The notes under the pieces: generated by a model
What the model saw: the letters and a program-made list of their open reading frames with translations, nothing else
Databases searched by the model: none
What the model was told of the DNA's origin: nothing
Made by a program: the position numbers and the translations under genes
Part shown: positions 34,411-61,046 of the stretch, one piece after another
How positions within the stretch are numbered: the first letter of the stretch is position 1
How the letters are laid out: each line of letters starts with the position of its first letter
Assembly (NCBI GenBank): GCA_000934455.1
Contig: KN885498.1
Span: forward strand, 64,784 to 128,783
Length of the DNA: 64,000 nucleotides
Source: Apostichopus parvimensis
Lineage: Eukaryota; Echinodermata; Holothuroidea; Aspidochirotida; Stichopodidae
Direction: 5' to 3'

Positions 34411-35699
34411 ATGCATTCCATTTATAAACAAACCCGATCGCTAACCCTACACTCTTCTAAAAAATTTACAGGCGAATTAAAATAATTCAAACAATAAATA
34501 AATTTGTCCCGTGTTTGTCAATACAGGGTCAGTACAAAAGATTAATTGGGCGGATGCATTAAGCAAATGCATTGGCCGTAATACTGGGGAAAAAAAGGTG
34601 TTAGCTTCACTGTGAACAATCATAACTGGACTCAGTACATTGAAGAAGGACTGACTCAAGGTTAAATCTGTTAAGTGTTTCCGGCAAGTGGTACACAAAC
34701 ATTATTTGAGAAAGATGTGTGGGGGGGGTGGGGGTGAGGAAGAGAGCAAGATAGTACAAAAAGCCATTGATAATACATACAGTAGTGATTTCATGATACG
34801 TGTAGTTCAGCATACAGCCTAATGTATAATTATAAACAGAAAGATCAAGACACCTGCACAATCATACGTCCTAGTACTGTTTTGGTGAAACTGAGGGCGA
34901 TGTGTATCCACAAACTTTACGAATGTATCAAAATTCTGGCAAAAAAAGCACTCTGTCATAAAATTGTGTGATTATTCACTCCACAATGGTATCAAAAGAA
35001 GATTATTTAGTCTGTTTAGATTGAATTCATAATGAGGCTTTATAGGCAAGTAATTACCCATTATAAATAGCACTAGTAGGCTATTCTTATGCTTGCACTT
35101 TGATCTTTTAGCTATATCAAATCAAAACTGACTGAAATAATCATTTTGAGGGAGCGGATTTTTTTTTGAAAATCTGTCAGCACTATTTACACGCTAAAAT
35201 TTGGGGCCAGAAAGCAAATGATCCTCACCCACTTTGTACACTTGTCGATTCTCGAAAAGTTTACACTACATTTAAGTGTGTTTCAGTACAGTATTTTAAT
35301 ATATTTCTATTATTTTAAGTTATTTCTATATTCAGCTGATCGTATGTAATTATTATGTCGTAATTAATGGTATTAAAATTCCAAGTCAGCTCATAGCCAC
35401 TTAAAAATTTTTGGTGAGGGGCAAAAGAGATGCAGTTTTATATATGAAACAATGTAAAAACAACACTATAAATAACAGGTAACATATGCATGCAGCCCTT
35501 CCATTCTCTGATTTACGAACAGCCCGCTATCTTATGCGATGCTGAAGTACTATTGTACTTTTGGTTCGTTGACTGGTTACATAGGCGACACACAGTTGAC
35601 CTCAGTCATGTATAACCATGGCCAGTCGAGTGCTGTTGAGAAATGCTTAAGATTTTACTCAACAACAATCAAAGATTGCTACCTAAGTTGATATCTTTA

Positions 35700-36120
35700 C
35701 CAGAGCTATAGGAAAGATGGTGGTTGGACCCACCTTTGTTCCTTAATATACATAAATGAAACCTCTTCTTCCTGTTTCAGACCATATTAGAAAAGAATGA
35801 AACATTGTTACTATGTGTTGCATTATGCCCAGTATGCAATGTTCCCTTATAAGAGTTATAGAAAGCTGTTGGGTGGACCCACCCTGCTACTGCACATGAA
35901 ACCTCTTTATCCATTTTCAGTCCAGAATGAAGCATTCTGTTGATGTGTGTTGCACTATGCCCAGTATGCAATGTTCCCTTATAAGAGCTATAGTAAGCTG
36001 TTGGGTGGACCCACCCTGCTACTGCACATGAAAACCTGTTTATCCTTTTTCAGTCCAGAATGAAGCATTCTGTTGATGTGTGTTGCACTATGCCCAGTAT
36101 GCAATGTTCCCTTATACCCA
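35700..36120 (+). repeat. 132-base tandem repeat
   Basis: One diverged and about two and a half close units. Marker ctatgcccagtatgcaatg recurs about every 132-133 bases, with gggtggacccaccctgctac between. Confidence 0.85.
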
Positions 36121-37493
36121 CTTTTTTGGTCCTAATGATCTAAGAAGCAGCAAGAGAAGGACACAATGGTAAAACAGACATAACCCACAAAATAAAGAAA
36201 CTAAGATAAGCCGGTTCCATAAATTCTGGAAGATTTATTCAATAAGCATTAGTTCTCAGTAATCTTTATTACACAGTCTGTTAGACTAACCATGTTATAT
36301 TTTCATATAGTGTTTACCAGTACATCAGTTTACAACTCGAACGCACCTTGTAGACTTACTCAAGTATCTCGCTAACGTTTCAGATGCAGTCAAAGTGCTT
36401 GCTGTTTTGCAATTTTATGAGATGCCACATGTTGAGGAATCATCATGTGTCATAAACACATGCACCAAGTAAACCTTGGTGCAGTTGGAGGAACGACAAC
36501 ACTTTGTCCGTTTCACTTTTGTTTTCTGTTGGCAAGAGACTTGGGCCATCTACATGTGCCAAAGTTATTAACTGCCTGTTACATAAAAGCAATATATATA
36601 TATTTTGAATTAAAGAGAAAGTACAATTCACAATGAAAATTTCAAAAAAAAATTTAACAGAAAAATGGCAATTTGAAATAAAAGAATGCTTTTAAATCAT
36701 CAAGTTTTAGTTTCCATTGTTGCCTTTTGTTGTATTCTATCATGCATAGATGAAAAGAAGTTAAAGCTATGACACCACCCGTATAATCACCATATACAAC
36801 CTATCAGACCAATGTAGTTTCTATATTGAAATTATCCTCTTACAAATATGTAGGTACATTGACATCAGTGCTACTTTCAAATGGTGTTTTTCCTTTGGAC
36901 ATGCACTACCTTAATATCAAGGTCTTTAACAATATTTGTACTTCCCCACAGCTATCATTACCTTCTCTTAAATTATTTGCTATTACTACAAGTATCCATG
37001 CTGCTTTTAGACACTGAGAATAAGATTGTTCCAAAGTGCTAGAGACAGACGAGGCCAAAAATGCTCTATCAAGCATTAATATGGAGACTGTACTATTTCA
37101 CTTGAAATATGATGCGTACATCACTTCGATTGTCTTCTCATCACTTGGCAGGGAGATACCAGTGGCCTTATCAATATTCATATTTTTACAAGCTTGCACC
37201 TTGCTCAGGCACTAGTGGCCTCGTGAATATTCATACCGATATGCATCATTTGGAATAGCAAAGATGTACAACTGGGAACAATGGGTAATGGCCCGATCAA
37301 GAGCTTGAACTTTTGAGCCAAAGAGGATAATTTGGCAAGATTTTAGAATTGGTGACAGATGGATGGAGAGATATTACAGAATATTTCAATGAATTAGTTG
37401 GAACAAACTTGCTACGAAAAGTAAAATGATGGACATAAAAAGAGAACAAAGGTCTGCTTTCTTGCAGGTCACGGTACAATCATGCAAACTTAT

Positions 37494-37553
37494 AGTATAT
37501 ATATATATACATATATATACATATATATATATATATATATGCATATATATGTG
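37494..37553. repeat. (TA)n-rich tract
   Basis: Alternating ta/ca dinucleotides over about 60 bases. Confidence 0.85.
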
Positions 37554-40500
37554 AAGTATAACTTATTGTCCAATTATTATGGGAACAGCACACTTTGAAG
37601 CGCACAATGAAATAATTAGCAAACAGTTGAACCCAAGAAAATGTTCTATTCAGCAGATGACCTTTAACCTCATCCCTACTCAAGTGGTTGTCAAAAATTA
37701 TGGTACATGAAATGCACACATCATCATTCAGCAATGAAGTCTTAATGGGAGGTGGGTTAGTTACCAACACTGACCATCTACTAAACACACACGCCAAATT
37801 TGAGATTTAAAATATATCAGTTAAACTGCACACCATTACTTCATTGAGATTGTACAGACAGCAACTAGTGATGCAACCACTCATGACCATTCTTATTAAT
37901 GAAAGTGTTCCATTTAATTACTCTAATTATCTACAAACGTGTCATTTTGCATGCTTAGTTAGTATTGCCTTTGTTTCATACAGTTCTCTTTTGTGAATCT
38001 GTAACGGAAAGACAGTTGAGAAAGAACACAATAACAGACCAATTTTTACTGACCAATGCAGCTTGATTAAATTTTTCTATAGTCGACTAGTCGTACAACC
38101 CTGAAACTAACCCTTGAAAGTTTTGTAACTTGAATTTTAAGAAAAATATTACCATGCAAATTTGAAAAACAGGCAAATTGAAATATGACCCATCATTATA
38201 CAGTTTAACAGCTAAAATAACATCAAATGAAAGAGGGGTAAAATATTGTGATGTTGATAAGATTGTGTTGTTGATAGATAACGTTTAATGTTTCAGCAGT
38301 GGATTTGCAGCAAACATTCTCTATCAGTGAGTGAGCTAATGTAATGCCTTTTAGTGAGTCACTAATAGCTGTAATAAGCCATGAAAAATGAAATTAATTT
38401 GAGCCATGTTTATTTAGACCTTTCATCTACACAGGTCAAGTAAATTCATATGATAAGATATTACATCGCTAAGATATATTGCCATGGATGAGATAGTTGA
38501 TGAAATCACATCTCACATCAGGTCAGAGTAAAAGAAGAAAAAAAAAAGCGAACAGAAGAGAAAACATAGGTCAAAGGTTACAGTCATTTCAATCTTTTCT
38601 AATATGCATCGAATAATAGGGATTAAAATATGGAAAACTGAAATATAATATTGATGTAAAAAAATCAACTAAAATATTTAACATGCATAATCTCTTTACA
38701 TATATTAGGATATTATAAAATACTATTTTCTTTTGTGATGCAACTGCCTGTAGAAGGTTCTTCTCAATATGTTTTAACATATTTTTGGCAGCTGCAAAGA
38801 AGAAAATAACACCCAAAGAGGTTGATTACAACATCATATGTTCAAAAATATCTCGGTTGAATGGGAAAGATGTCCGTATGATACGAAGAACATCTATATC
38901 TTGTCCAATTTATTAATTTTGCGAGAAGAAATGACAGAAAAAGGAACTAAATAATTCTTTGAATTCGTTCTAGGAGAAATTGGAAAATCTGATCTTGTCT
39001 ACAATATTTTTACTTTACCTGTATACTCATTAATCACATAGATAGGACAATGCTTTTGCTAAATCTGCAAATTTCTGAAATTTTCATTTGAAACATGTGG
39101 AAACATTGTTTTTAATCTACCATATCTTCCTTTTGCATTAAGATCCCAAAAAATCCTGTTAATCATTGAAACACAGCAGTGGAGATACAGTACCTGTTAG
39201 GAACACTTGGCTAAAAGCTGAGGGGCTTACTTGTGGTATTATATCATGAAGATAATGACAGAGGTATATAAAATATGTTAAATGCCACGAATCATTAAAT
39301 TACTAAACGTATATGAATTATCTACAATGTCTGTAAAATGTACTTAAGTACTACACACTTGATATCCCATATATACAAGTGATATACTTGATACAATACT
39401 AGTTATAATCATTCAAGTGTCATACAATAAGGATACACTGGTCAGTGACAGATAAGGAGTGACCGATAGCCAGTGATAGTTAAGAATGAAAGGGATGCAG
39501 TGAATCTCGGGTTTCATAAGAAAACTTGTACGATCCATTTAAATTATCTGCCTACTATCTATGAATATTAATTTTGAAGACACTGCCATGCACTATTAAA
39601 CAATGACCCTTTGTTTTTTTTTATTTTTTTGTTTTTTATGCACAGTCAACCAAAGCCAATGTAAAGACACATCATTGAAGTACAGCAATGTCAACCATTG
39701 AGTTAGTCTTCTTGAGCCTAGTCTTAAGAGATATTTGAAAGTGGCAAACATGCCAATCAAATTAGACTTTGAAATATAACAGCTGTCAACAGAGCTTAAT
39801 TTCAGTTTGAAACCCAAATCCAATAAAAAAAAAAATTTAAAAAACCCTATTTGCTTCCTTTAGCGGCACTCCTTTTTTCCCATCTTTTTATGTTAATTGG
39901 TTTCGTTTTCTATCAAAACTTGCCAACACTAAAATACTGCTACAGTCACACAAAGAAAGATCATAATAATAACAATAATATAACGAATTATATGTTTGGT
40001 CAAAGACCATAGCATATATACTCTGTATTTCAGTTGAGCTCCGGCATATTTGACAACGATAACGATTAACACCAATCTCATGTTCTTACTTTACTGACAT
40101 TTCAGAGAACTAGAGATTTAAAAAATATAGGAATACAAGCAATAACAGGATTTATGACACAAATATTACATAATACCATCAAGGTATGCAGCTCACCTAA
40201 GTACAACGTAAATTCAAAAACTGAAAACTTTGCAGTAACTGAACCAGTATAAATAAAACTTAGGGAAGGATAGTACCTTGGTAGGGAAGGGTGTAGGCTA
40301 AAGGCTGTTCCTCCAGACAGCAACAGACCTCGTGTTTAATTTTGACATCTGTTTCTGATATAAATTATTTTACTTGTTACAAATGTAACAAATTTATATT
40401 TGATGGTATGAAAGAAATTGTGCCACTAACTCAACTAGCTGTTTTTACTTCTGTTGTAACCTGGGTTTTCCCCAAATGGGAATCTGGTTATTAAATAAAT

Positions 40501-40609
40501 CTGTCTATCTGCTGACCAAATGCATTGACTGACATCTTTTATACCTAACAAATCTTCTTTGTTAGATTCTGGCAATTCAGTGAAATTGGGTCTTTATAAT
40601 GTATGTATT

Positions 40610-40829
40610 TTAGATCCTCCTGCAAGCACGGACTCGCGAAGAAGCCTCATTGGCTTAGCAAAGCCGCAAGCTGACCGAAGTCAGTCTCTTAGATTCATAT
40701 TTAACGTCCATGATTATGAATTGTCAACAACTCTGCAACTGGACGATATACATTAATCTTGGAGTGACTCGAACCAGGGACCTTATGATTGGAAGGTACC
40801 GGCGTTAACACTGAGCTAACACTCCTATG
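40610..40829 (-). mobile_element. SINE family 2, copy with tRNA-like head
   Basis: On the minus strand the element starts near 40,825 with a tRNA-like head: box A-like tagctcagtgttaacgcc and box B-like ggttcgagtcactcc. The body then matches the fragment at the left edge of the window. It lies in the gene-free region 3' of LETM1. Confidence 0.7.
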
Positions 40830-41556
40830 AGCGTTTAACACTCAAAGACACTCCTATGAGTGTAGAATTATGATGTAAAGTTTATAATTGCTTAAAACAA
40901 AACCCACACACATGACACCCTTTAAATTATCATAACAGAGTTGATTAAAAATCCAAGGTAACTTTTAAAGCTTAGTCACTTCAATAGCCCATTAAATGCT
41001 ATGCAAATTTATCAAAGAAGTGCACAGCAGGAAAAAAAATCAAACTGACATAGTGACAGTGTACCTAATATACCCCATGCATGGCAATACACATAGTTAA
41101 CCATTGAACTCCAAATTCCATTTCTCTTTTTGCGAGAACTGCAAGGGGCGACAACCCTGCCCTTCAGTGACGCCACGCACCAACAAGACACACACACACC
41201 CACACAACAGTCTAGTGCAAATAATGCCATTCCCAGCTTGGCCAACATAACCAAGGATATAATGATAAAAGCAGCCCAAAGGCTTGTTGGTTATTAACTT
41301 AGATGATTTGTGCTTTTCAGCACTTAAATGTTCATTTACAGGCTTAAAGGTAGTGATTCTTGTTATTAACAGAATTTGGGATTAAGATGCATGAGTAAAC
41401 AAGTTACCATGGCAAATGACAAACTCTCAAGGTTTATACCACATACACACTGTGACGACTCATGCTGTCGTAGCAGTACTGTGACAGTCACAGTTCTGCT
41501 GTGACAGTCACACTCTGATTGTGACACTGGCAGTCATCCCGTGAAGCATTCCAAAC

Positions 41557-41562
41557 TTTATT
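41557..41562 (-). terminator. LETM1: Candidate LETM1 poly(A) signal
   Basis: AATAAA on the minus strand, about 760 bases beyond the stop. It is the first canonical one I found; usage is inferred. Confidence 0.4.
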
Positions 41563-42069
41563 GAGAGAACAAAACAGTCAATAGTAGAGAGGCCTTATGT
41601 GTTAAGTATGAGGCTTCCCTCACTGCACACAACAACAGAACAGCATAAATTAAAATTCATTTAACATTAAGATGTTGAAAAAATGAGATTCAAATTTAAT
41701 TATTTAACACCTTCTGATCTATTTGATCCTTGAAACATGAGAGTGTAGACATTCAAGATCCCTCCCTTTACTGCTGCACACCGACGTGACCCCCCACCCT
41801 CCATAATAAGTAATTCTCTCCTAGTCACATTGACCATACATAACTTTTCCCCTGTACCCCAATGATTATTCATTCTATATTTGACTGCATCCTCCATAAA
41901 GCAAACAATCATTCAAAGACCAAAACTGTCTCTCTTCTGAGAATTAAAAATGACAAATTTCTTCCCCATGAAAAAAAATGAAGGTCATCTTTGGTTATCA
42001 ACTTATCATAACAAGTGAACAGACTTAATAAATAGCTCACTAAACCACCATCTCAGCGAATGGAAGTGA

Positions 42070-42185
42070 CACAACTGTCTTACACCAAGGGGAAAGACAC
42101 TCATGATGTCTTACACCAAGGGAAAGACACACAATTGTCTTACCAAAGGGAAGAGATAATCCTCTTACCAAAGGGAAGACATTGT
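42070..42185 (-). repeat. Short tandem repeat in the LETM1 3' UTR
   Basis: On the plus strand, gtcttacaccaagggaaagac and shorter variants recur four times with a spacing of about 27-35 bases. Confidence 0.75.
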
Positions 42186-42324
42186 AAACGTCTCACATTC
42201 ACAAAAGGTGCATCTGTGGTCCTCTTGCAGTCGCCACTCTCATCATTTTTCAAGACAGAGCTGCAATTACTGGCCTGCCAATCGACGGATTGTTGCATCT
42301 GATCACTCATACCTTCCGACATCC

Positions 42325-56538
<14,214 letters not shown>

Positions 56539-59500
56539 ATCCGTATTAGAGACAAACAGAAAAGTGATTTCAGAATTGAGTTTGCAGTATAAATTGTGGG
56601 TAGCTTAAAACGCCGGTACTGTTACTTGTGTAAGATTGTTCTCCGATTGATGCATGTGTCCTGAAAATACTATACTGTAAGCTTACTGGATCATCATTAC
56701 GTATCGTGTGAACATAACAGCAAGTTAAATTTCCATTACGAAAACTGCTGTGACCTTTCACCTTAGAGCTTGTTCCATATTCATGATGATAAATATGCAT
56801 CACGTGAAATTCGTATGCTCGTATATCGGATATTTCATCCTTCTAGAAAGTTTCGACAGAGCCCTTCTATTCAAATACTGCTGCAGTTTCAATATGCATT
56901 CCCAAAGCATTTATTTTCATCCTAACTGACACCAATTAAATGATTTCGGCAACATTTTCTTGTGAAAACATAATAGCCCAACAAATGAATCAGAGTGTAT
57001 GTCATTGTATTTATTAGGTTCAAGTTTAGTTTTAAAAAAATAATAAGAATGCAAGTCCTAGCAACAATATCACAATGACAGCTTCATTCCTTATCAAGTT
57101 AATCAGGTACTTTGTAAATAGTAAGAACTCCATCAGAATTATTTTTTAAAAGATGGCTTTAGATAGAATTTTAGTCTTGATATTTTACAGTCTAAGATAA
57201 TTTAAAAAAAAAAGAAGGAAGAAGATTGGCAGTAATGTATCTATGGCTATTCTGGTTTCCAAAATATTCAGCTTCAAATTATTTTAAGTACAGGTCTAAA
57301 TGTTAATGTTAATCCATTGTTTTATAATTTATTTTTATAATTCTTTAACCAAAATTTGTTCTTTCAATTTCATATAAACAGCAGAGCATCTTTGGATGAC
57401 ATTCTAACCAGTTGTCCATAAATTATGACTTGTGGCGCAAAATTAATTTTGATATGTTGTAAAGGGATCATTGCTATCACTCCAGGTTCAGTGCATTTCT
57501 TTTGCACTTTCACTTTGCTCTGGAATGATCGATCATTTGAACAATTGAGGCTAATCAATTAAACGGTTGCTGGAAAAGTACCAAGGATCGCTGCTCTACA
57601 TTAGAATGGGAGGCTGCCTGGTTTTACACACAGACCACTATAGGTCAGTTTCTCAGATGCAGTACAATTAAACTTTCTGCAAGGAAAACATAATATTTTT
57701 GACCTCAAATAACATGTATATGTTTTCATGAAAAACTGTTCTGTAGGACAAATGATATGGATGTTATCCAATGACAATGACAAAACCCATGTTTTAGTTG
57801 AGCTGTTACAATAATAATAAGCTAGCAATGGAAAATAAAATTTAGTCGAAGGAGCAGACGACATATCAAATCAAACTGAAAAAAGGAACAGATCCAGAGA
57901 GGTTGGCATATTTGAAGCCTTATCATACGAACATTATAAAATTTTCCTTTTTTCTGGACTATGAAATATCAAAACAAATTNNNNNNNNNNNNNNNNNNNN
58001 NNNNNNNNNNNNNNNNNNNNNNNNNNNNNNNNNNNNNNNNNNNNNNNNNNNNNNNNNNNNNNNNNNNNNNNNNNNNNNNNNNNNNNNNNNNNNNNNNNNN
58101 NNNNNNNNNNNNNNNNNNNNNNNNNNNNNNNNNNNNNNNNNNNNNNNNNNNNNNNNNNNNNNNNNNNNNNNNNNNNNNNNNNNNNNNNNNNNNNNNNNNN
58201 NNNNNNNNNNNNNNNNNNNNNNNNNNNNNNNNNNNNNNNNNNNNNNNNNNNNNNNNNNNNNNNNNNNNNNNNNNNNNNNNNNNNNNNNNNNNNNNNNNNN
58301 NNNNNNNNNNNNNNNNNNNNNNNNNNNNNNNNNNNNNNNNNNNNNNNNNNNNNNNNNNNNNNNNNNNNNNNNNNNNNNNNNNNNNNNNNNNNNNNNNNNN
58401 NNNNNNNNNNNNNNNNNNNNNNNNNNNNNNNNNNNNNNNNNNNNNNNNNNNNNNNNNNNNNNNNNNNNNNNNNNNNNNNNNNNNNNNNNNNNNNNNNNNN
58501 NNNNNNNNNNNNNNNNNNNNNNNNNNNNNNNGGATCCAAGCTTCTATAAAGGAGGGACACGGCCCTTGGGTCGCTGAAACCACCTGCCATATGAGGTTTG
58601 GTTAGTACTCTAGAACAAAATTAAATGGTGATTTTGCCAATTTAGACCATAATAAAATTAGGTTCAATAATAAGGGACCCGGGCCAAAGCCCCTGGATCC
58701 GCGCTCGAGGTGCCCTAGCTGTGCCTGGTGGATATCCTGAGTGGGACGGAATTTTCAAGAGAAAACCGGCTCTCATTTGTTTCATTTCACAGTCAGCTTA
58801 CCATTGTTAATTTACCCCGTCCAAAAGAAACTCTGGAATTTTAGTTTTTAGCACACTCGATTTTGATACGGGCGCAAAATCGTACCACCCTGCCTTCTAT
58901 TATGTTTATTCATTGCTACTTGGCCTACTTCTAATAAATCTTGCATATTTCAATTCGTGTATCAAACGCGGAAGACAATAATACCGCGTTATAAGGCAGT
59001 GAAACTCTTTAAAACATTTCACATAAATTTCAGAAGATTGGTTCGAAATATAACTGAAAATTGGGGCGTTGTTTTTCCTTACAATTTCTAATCCGTAATT
59101 GTCAGAAATTTTCTCACAAATGTACTCTTGATACGTAAACAAAGGAAGCCGCCTTGGACACTCGTAGCATTTCCGGAACCACTCGTAAGTTCTCGGTACA
59201 ATGTAAACCAATTACGTTCCAGCTTTTTTTTCGCGCCACCTCCCTCGGCTGTGTTCGGTAATCATTTTCCAATGCGTTATTTTCACCCCATTGGCAAGCG
59301 TGTGTTCTTCACGGGACTCACAGAAGATTTTGGTAAATTTGTTTTGCATAAATGTTACACTGTTTATTCGATAGAAAGGACAACTGCTGTTGACTTTTAC
59401 TTATCATACTTCCTCATGCAATCGGAAAGTATTCTGTAAGTAGTAAAATATTATCCTCGTTGATTTAGAGGGAATAAGGAAAAAATTTTCACCCATCAAG

Positions 59501-61046
59501 AACTGTGTTAGTGTTAGGCTACCTCATTTTGTTGTAATACATACGTAACGTGTAACTTGCAGTTGTACATGTGCTTTCAATGGAAACAAGAATAGGTAGT
59601 AACAGGTACCAAATTTATTTCCAGTTTTAGAGTTTGTGATCATTCCATGCTGTTTTTCTGTATCAGACATGCTTCTGCAAAGGCTTCTGTCTGTTCATGA
59701 GTCAACAGCAGTTAATACTTTACATTATTTGTTGTTGCAATTTATTTTCACTTCCAAGTTCCAGTTGGCCTACTATTTATTAAGGCTGATGGTATTCAAT
59801 GGTCTTCAATTTGGCCCAAGGCTTGAACTTGGTCACAACTTACTACTTATGGGACATTGAGACTTGTTTTGTAGGTTACCATCAAAGTACCCAAACACTT
59901 AAACTTACCAGTATGTCACTGTTATTGTTAGCTTTAAATATTTGCACAAGTTGTCAATTGCTTGGCCTACTTTCACCTCACCTTATTTCAACCTCAAGTA
60001 ATTAGTGATGTGTTGGTTAGTGTTGTCTGTTGGGCCATTTTTTTTTTCGATACTTGTAGTGACCTAGACCTACATAATAGGTGACTGAATTTGTACAGAC
60101 TGATATTAATGTATGTAGGCTCCTGTGACATTTAATGGCAGTGTAAACTATACTGACCAATACATGCAGTAGGCCTAACTAAAATAAAAACAAAGGGCTA
60201 CCTAGGCCTTTTACTTTTAGTATTACTAGTTTATATTAGTATATTGTGGCCTAGGACTTGGCTATATCTTCAAGTGGTGTCCTATGTTGTTCCCTTTATG
60301 TTCTCGTTCTTAATTTCAATTTTGTATTTTGTCCACTATGTTCAGTAGTGACGACCCATTTTGTAGCAATGTTGACAATGCTCTGACTGAAGTCCAAACC
60401 CAACATTTACACTTTTCACCAATCAGAGAACATAGAATCTCATTGAGCTCAATGCTACAGATGCAAAATTGGCAAATTCCTATACAGCTTACAAGTGCAA
60501 TATATGTACAGTTTTTGTAAACAGAAACCATGATATTTTTGAATAAAAGACAAAACGTCAGTTCCTTCAATAGTAGTACTGTACAAACGTCGAACACTGA
60601 ATTGTTTCCTGTCCATAATTATATTTTCTTCATTTTTTACAAACCACTCATGAAAGGTTAAATAGTATTTGCAGCATTGTGTACACAAATTCATACATCC
60701 ATACCATGTACACAGTGTTTTTAGTTTTCTATTTGGCAGGTTACTTGGCTAGCAGTTATATGATAGACCATAAGTTCTGTACAGTATGTCATAGTGGGCA
60801 TCAGCTGAGCGCACATTTGATTAATTTAGGGTTAAAGGGTATTGCAGTGAGGTCTGAGTCTCAAATATGTTGACCGAACATACGGTCATCCTTTGAATTT
60901 TCGCCGCGAAGATTATAATGTTCCGATAACCTTATGTACAGGAATTCTGGATATACCTTGGTACGAGTGGAAAAAAATTTGGTTCTTATTACGCACGTTC
61001 ATTGTGATGCTATCAACAAATATTCTGTACTGTTTTCATATCGCAG
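56539..61046. promoter_or_regulatory. Divergent LETM1/NSD spacer
   Basis: This spacer must hold the LETM1 promoter (left side) and the NSD promoter with at least one non-coding first exon (right side). A run of N covers 57,981-58,531. A good donor, attct|gtaagt at about 59,437, in CpG-containing sequence (59,150-59,300) is a candidate end of NSD exon 1. No CpG-dense island is evident in the readable part. Confidence 0.55.
57981..58531. other. Assembly gap (N)
   Basis: A 551-base run of N inside the LETM1/NSD spacer. Confidence 0.99.

Larger units (their letters stand above)
32695..41556. other. Gene-free region between the membrane protein gene and LETM1
   Basis: I see no coding exon with domain support in these 8.9 kb. 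The region holds a 22-base triplicate at 34,349-34,410, a 132-base tandem repeat at 35,700-36,120, a (TA)n tract at 37,494-37,553 and a SINE at 40,610-40,829. Some of it could be untranslated sequence or distal regulatory DNA. Confidence 0.55.

Noticed and set aside
59128-59439. 103-residue plus-strand open frame in the divergent spacer
   Set aside because: No recognisable domain; the region is more likely to be NSD 5' non-coding exon and promoter.
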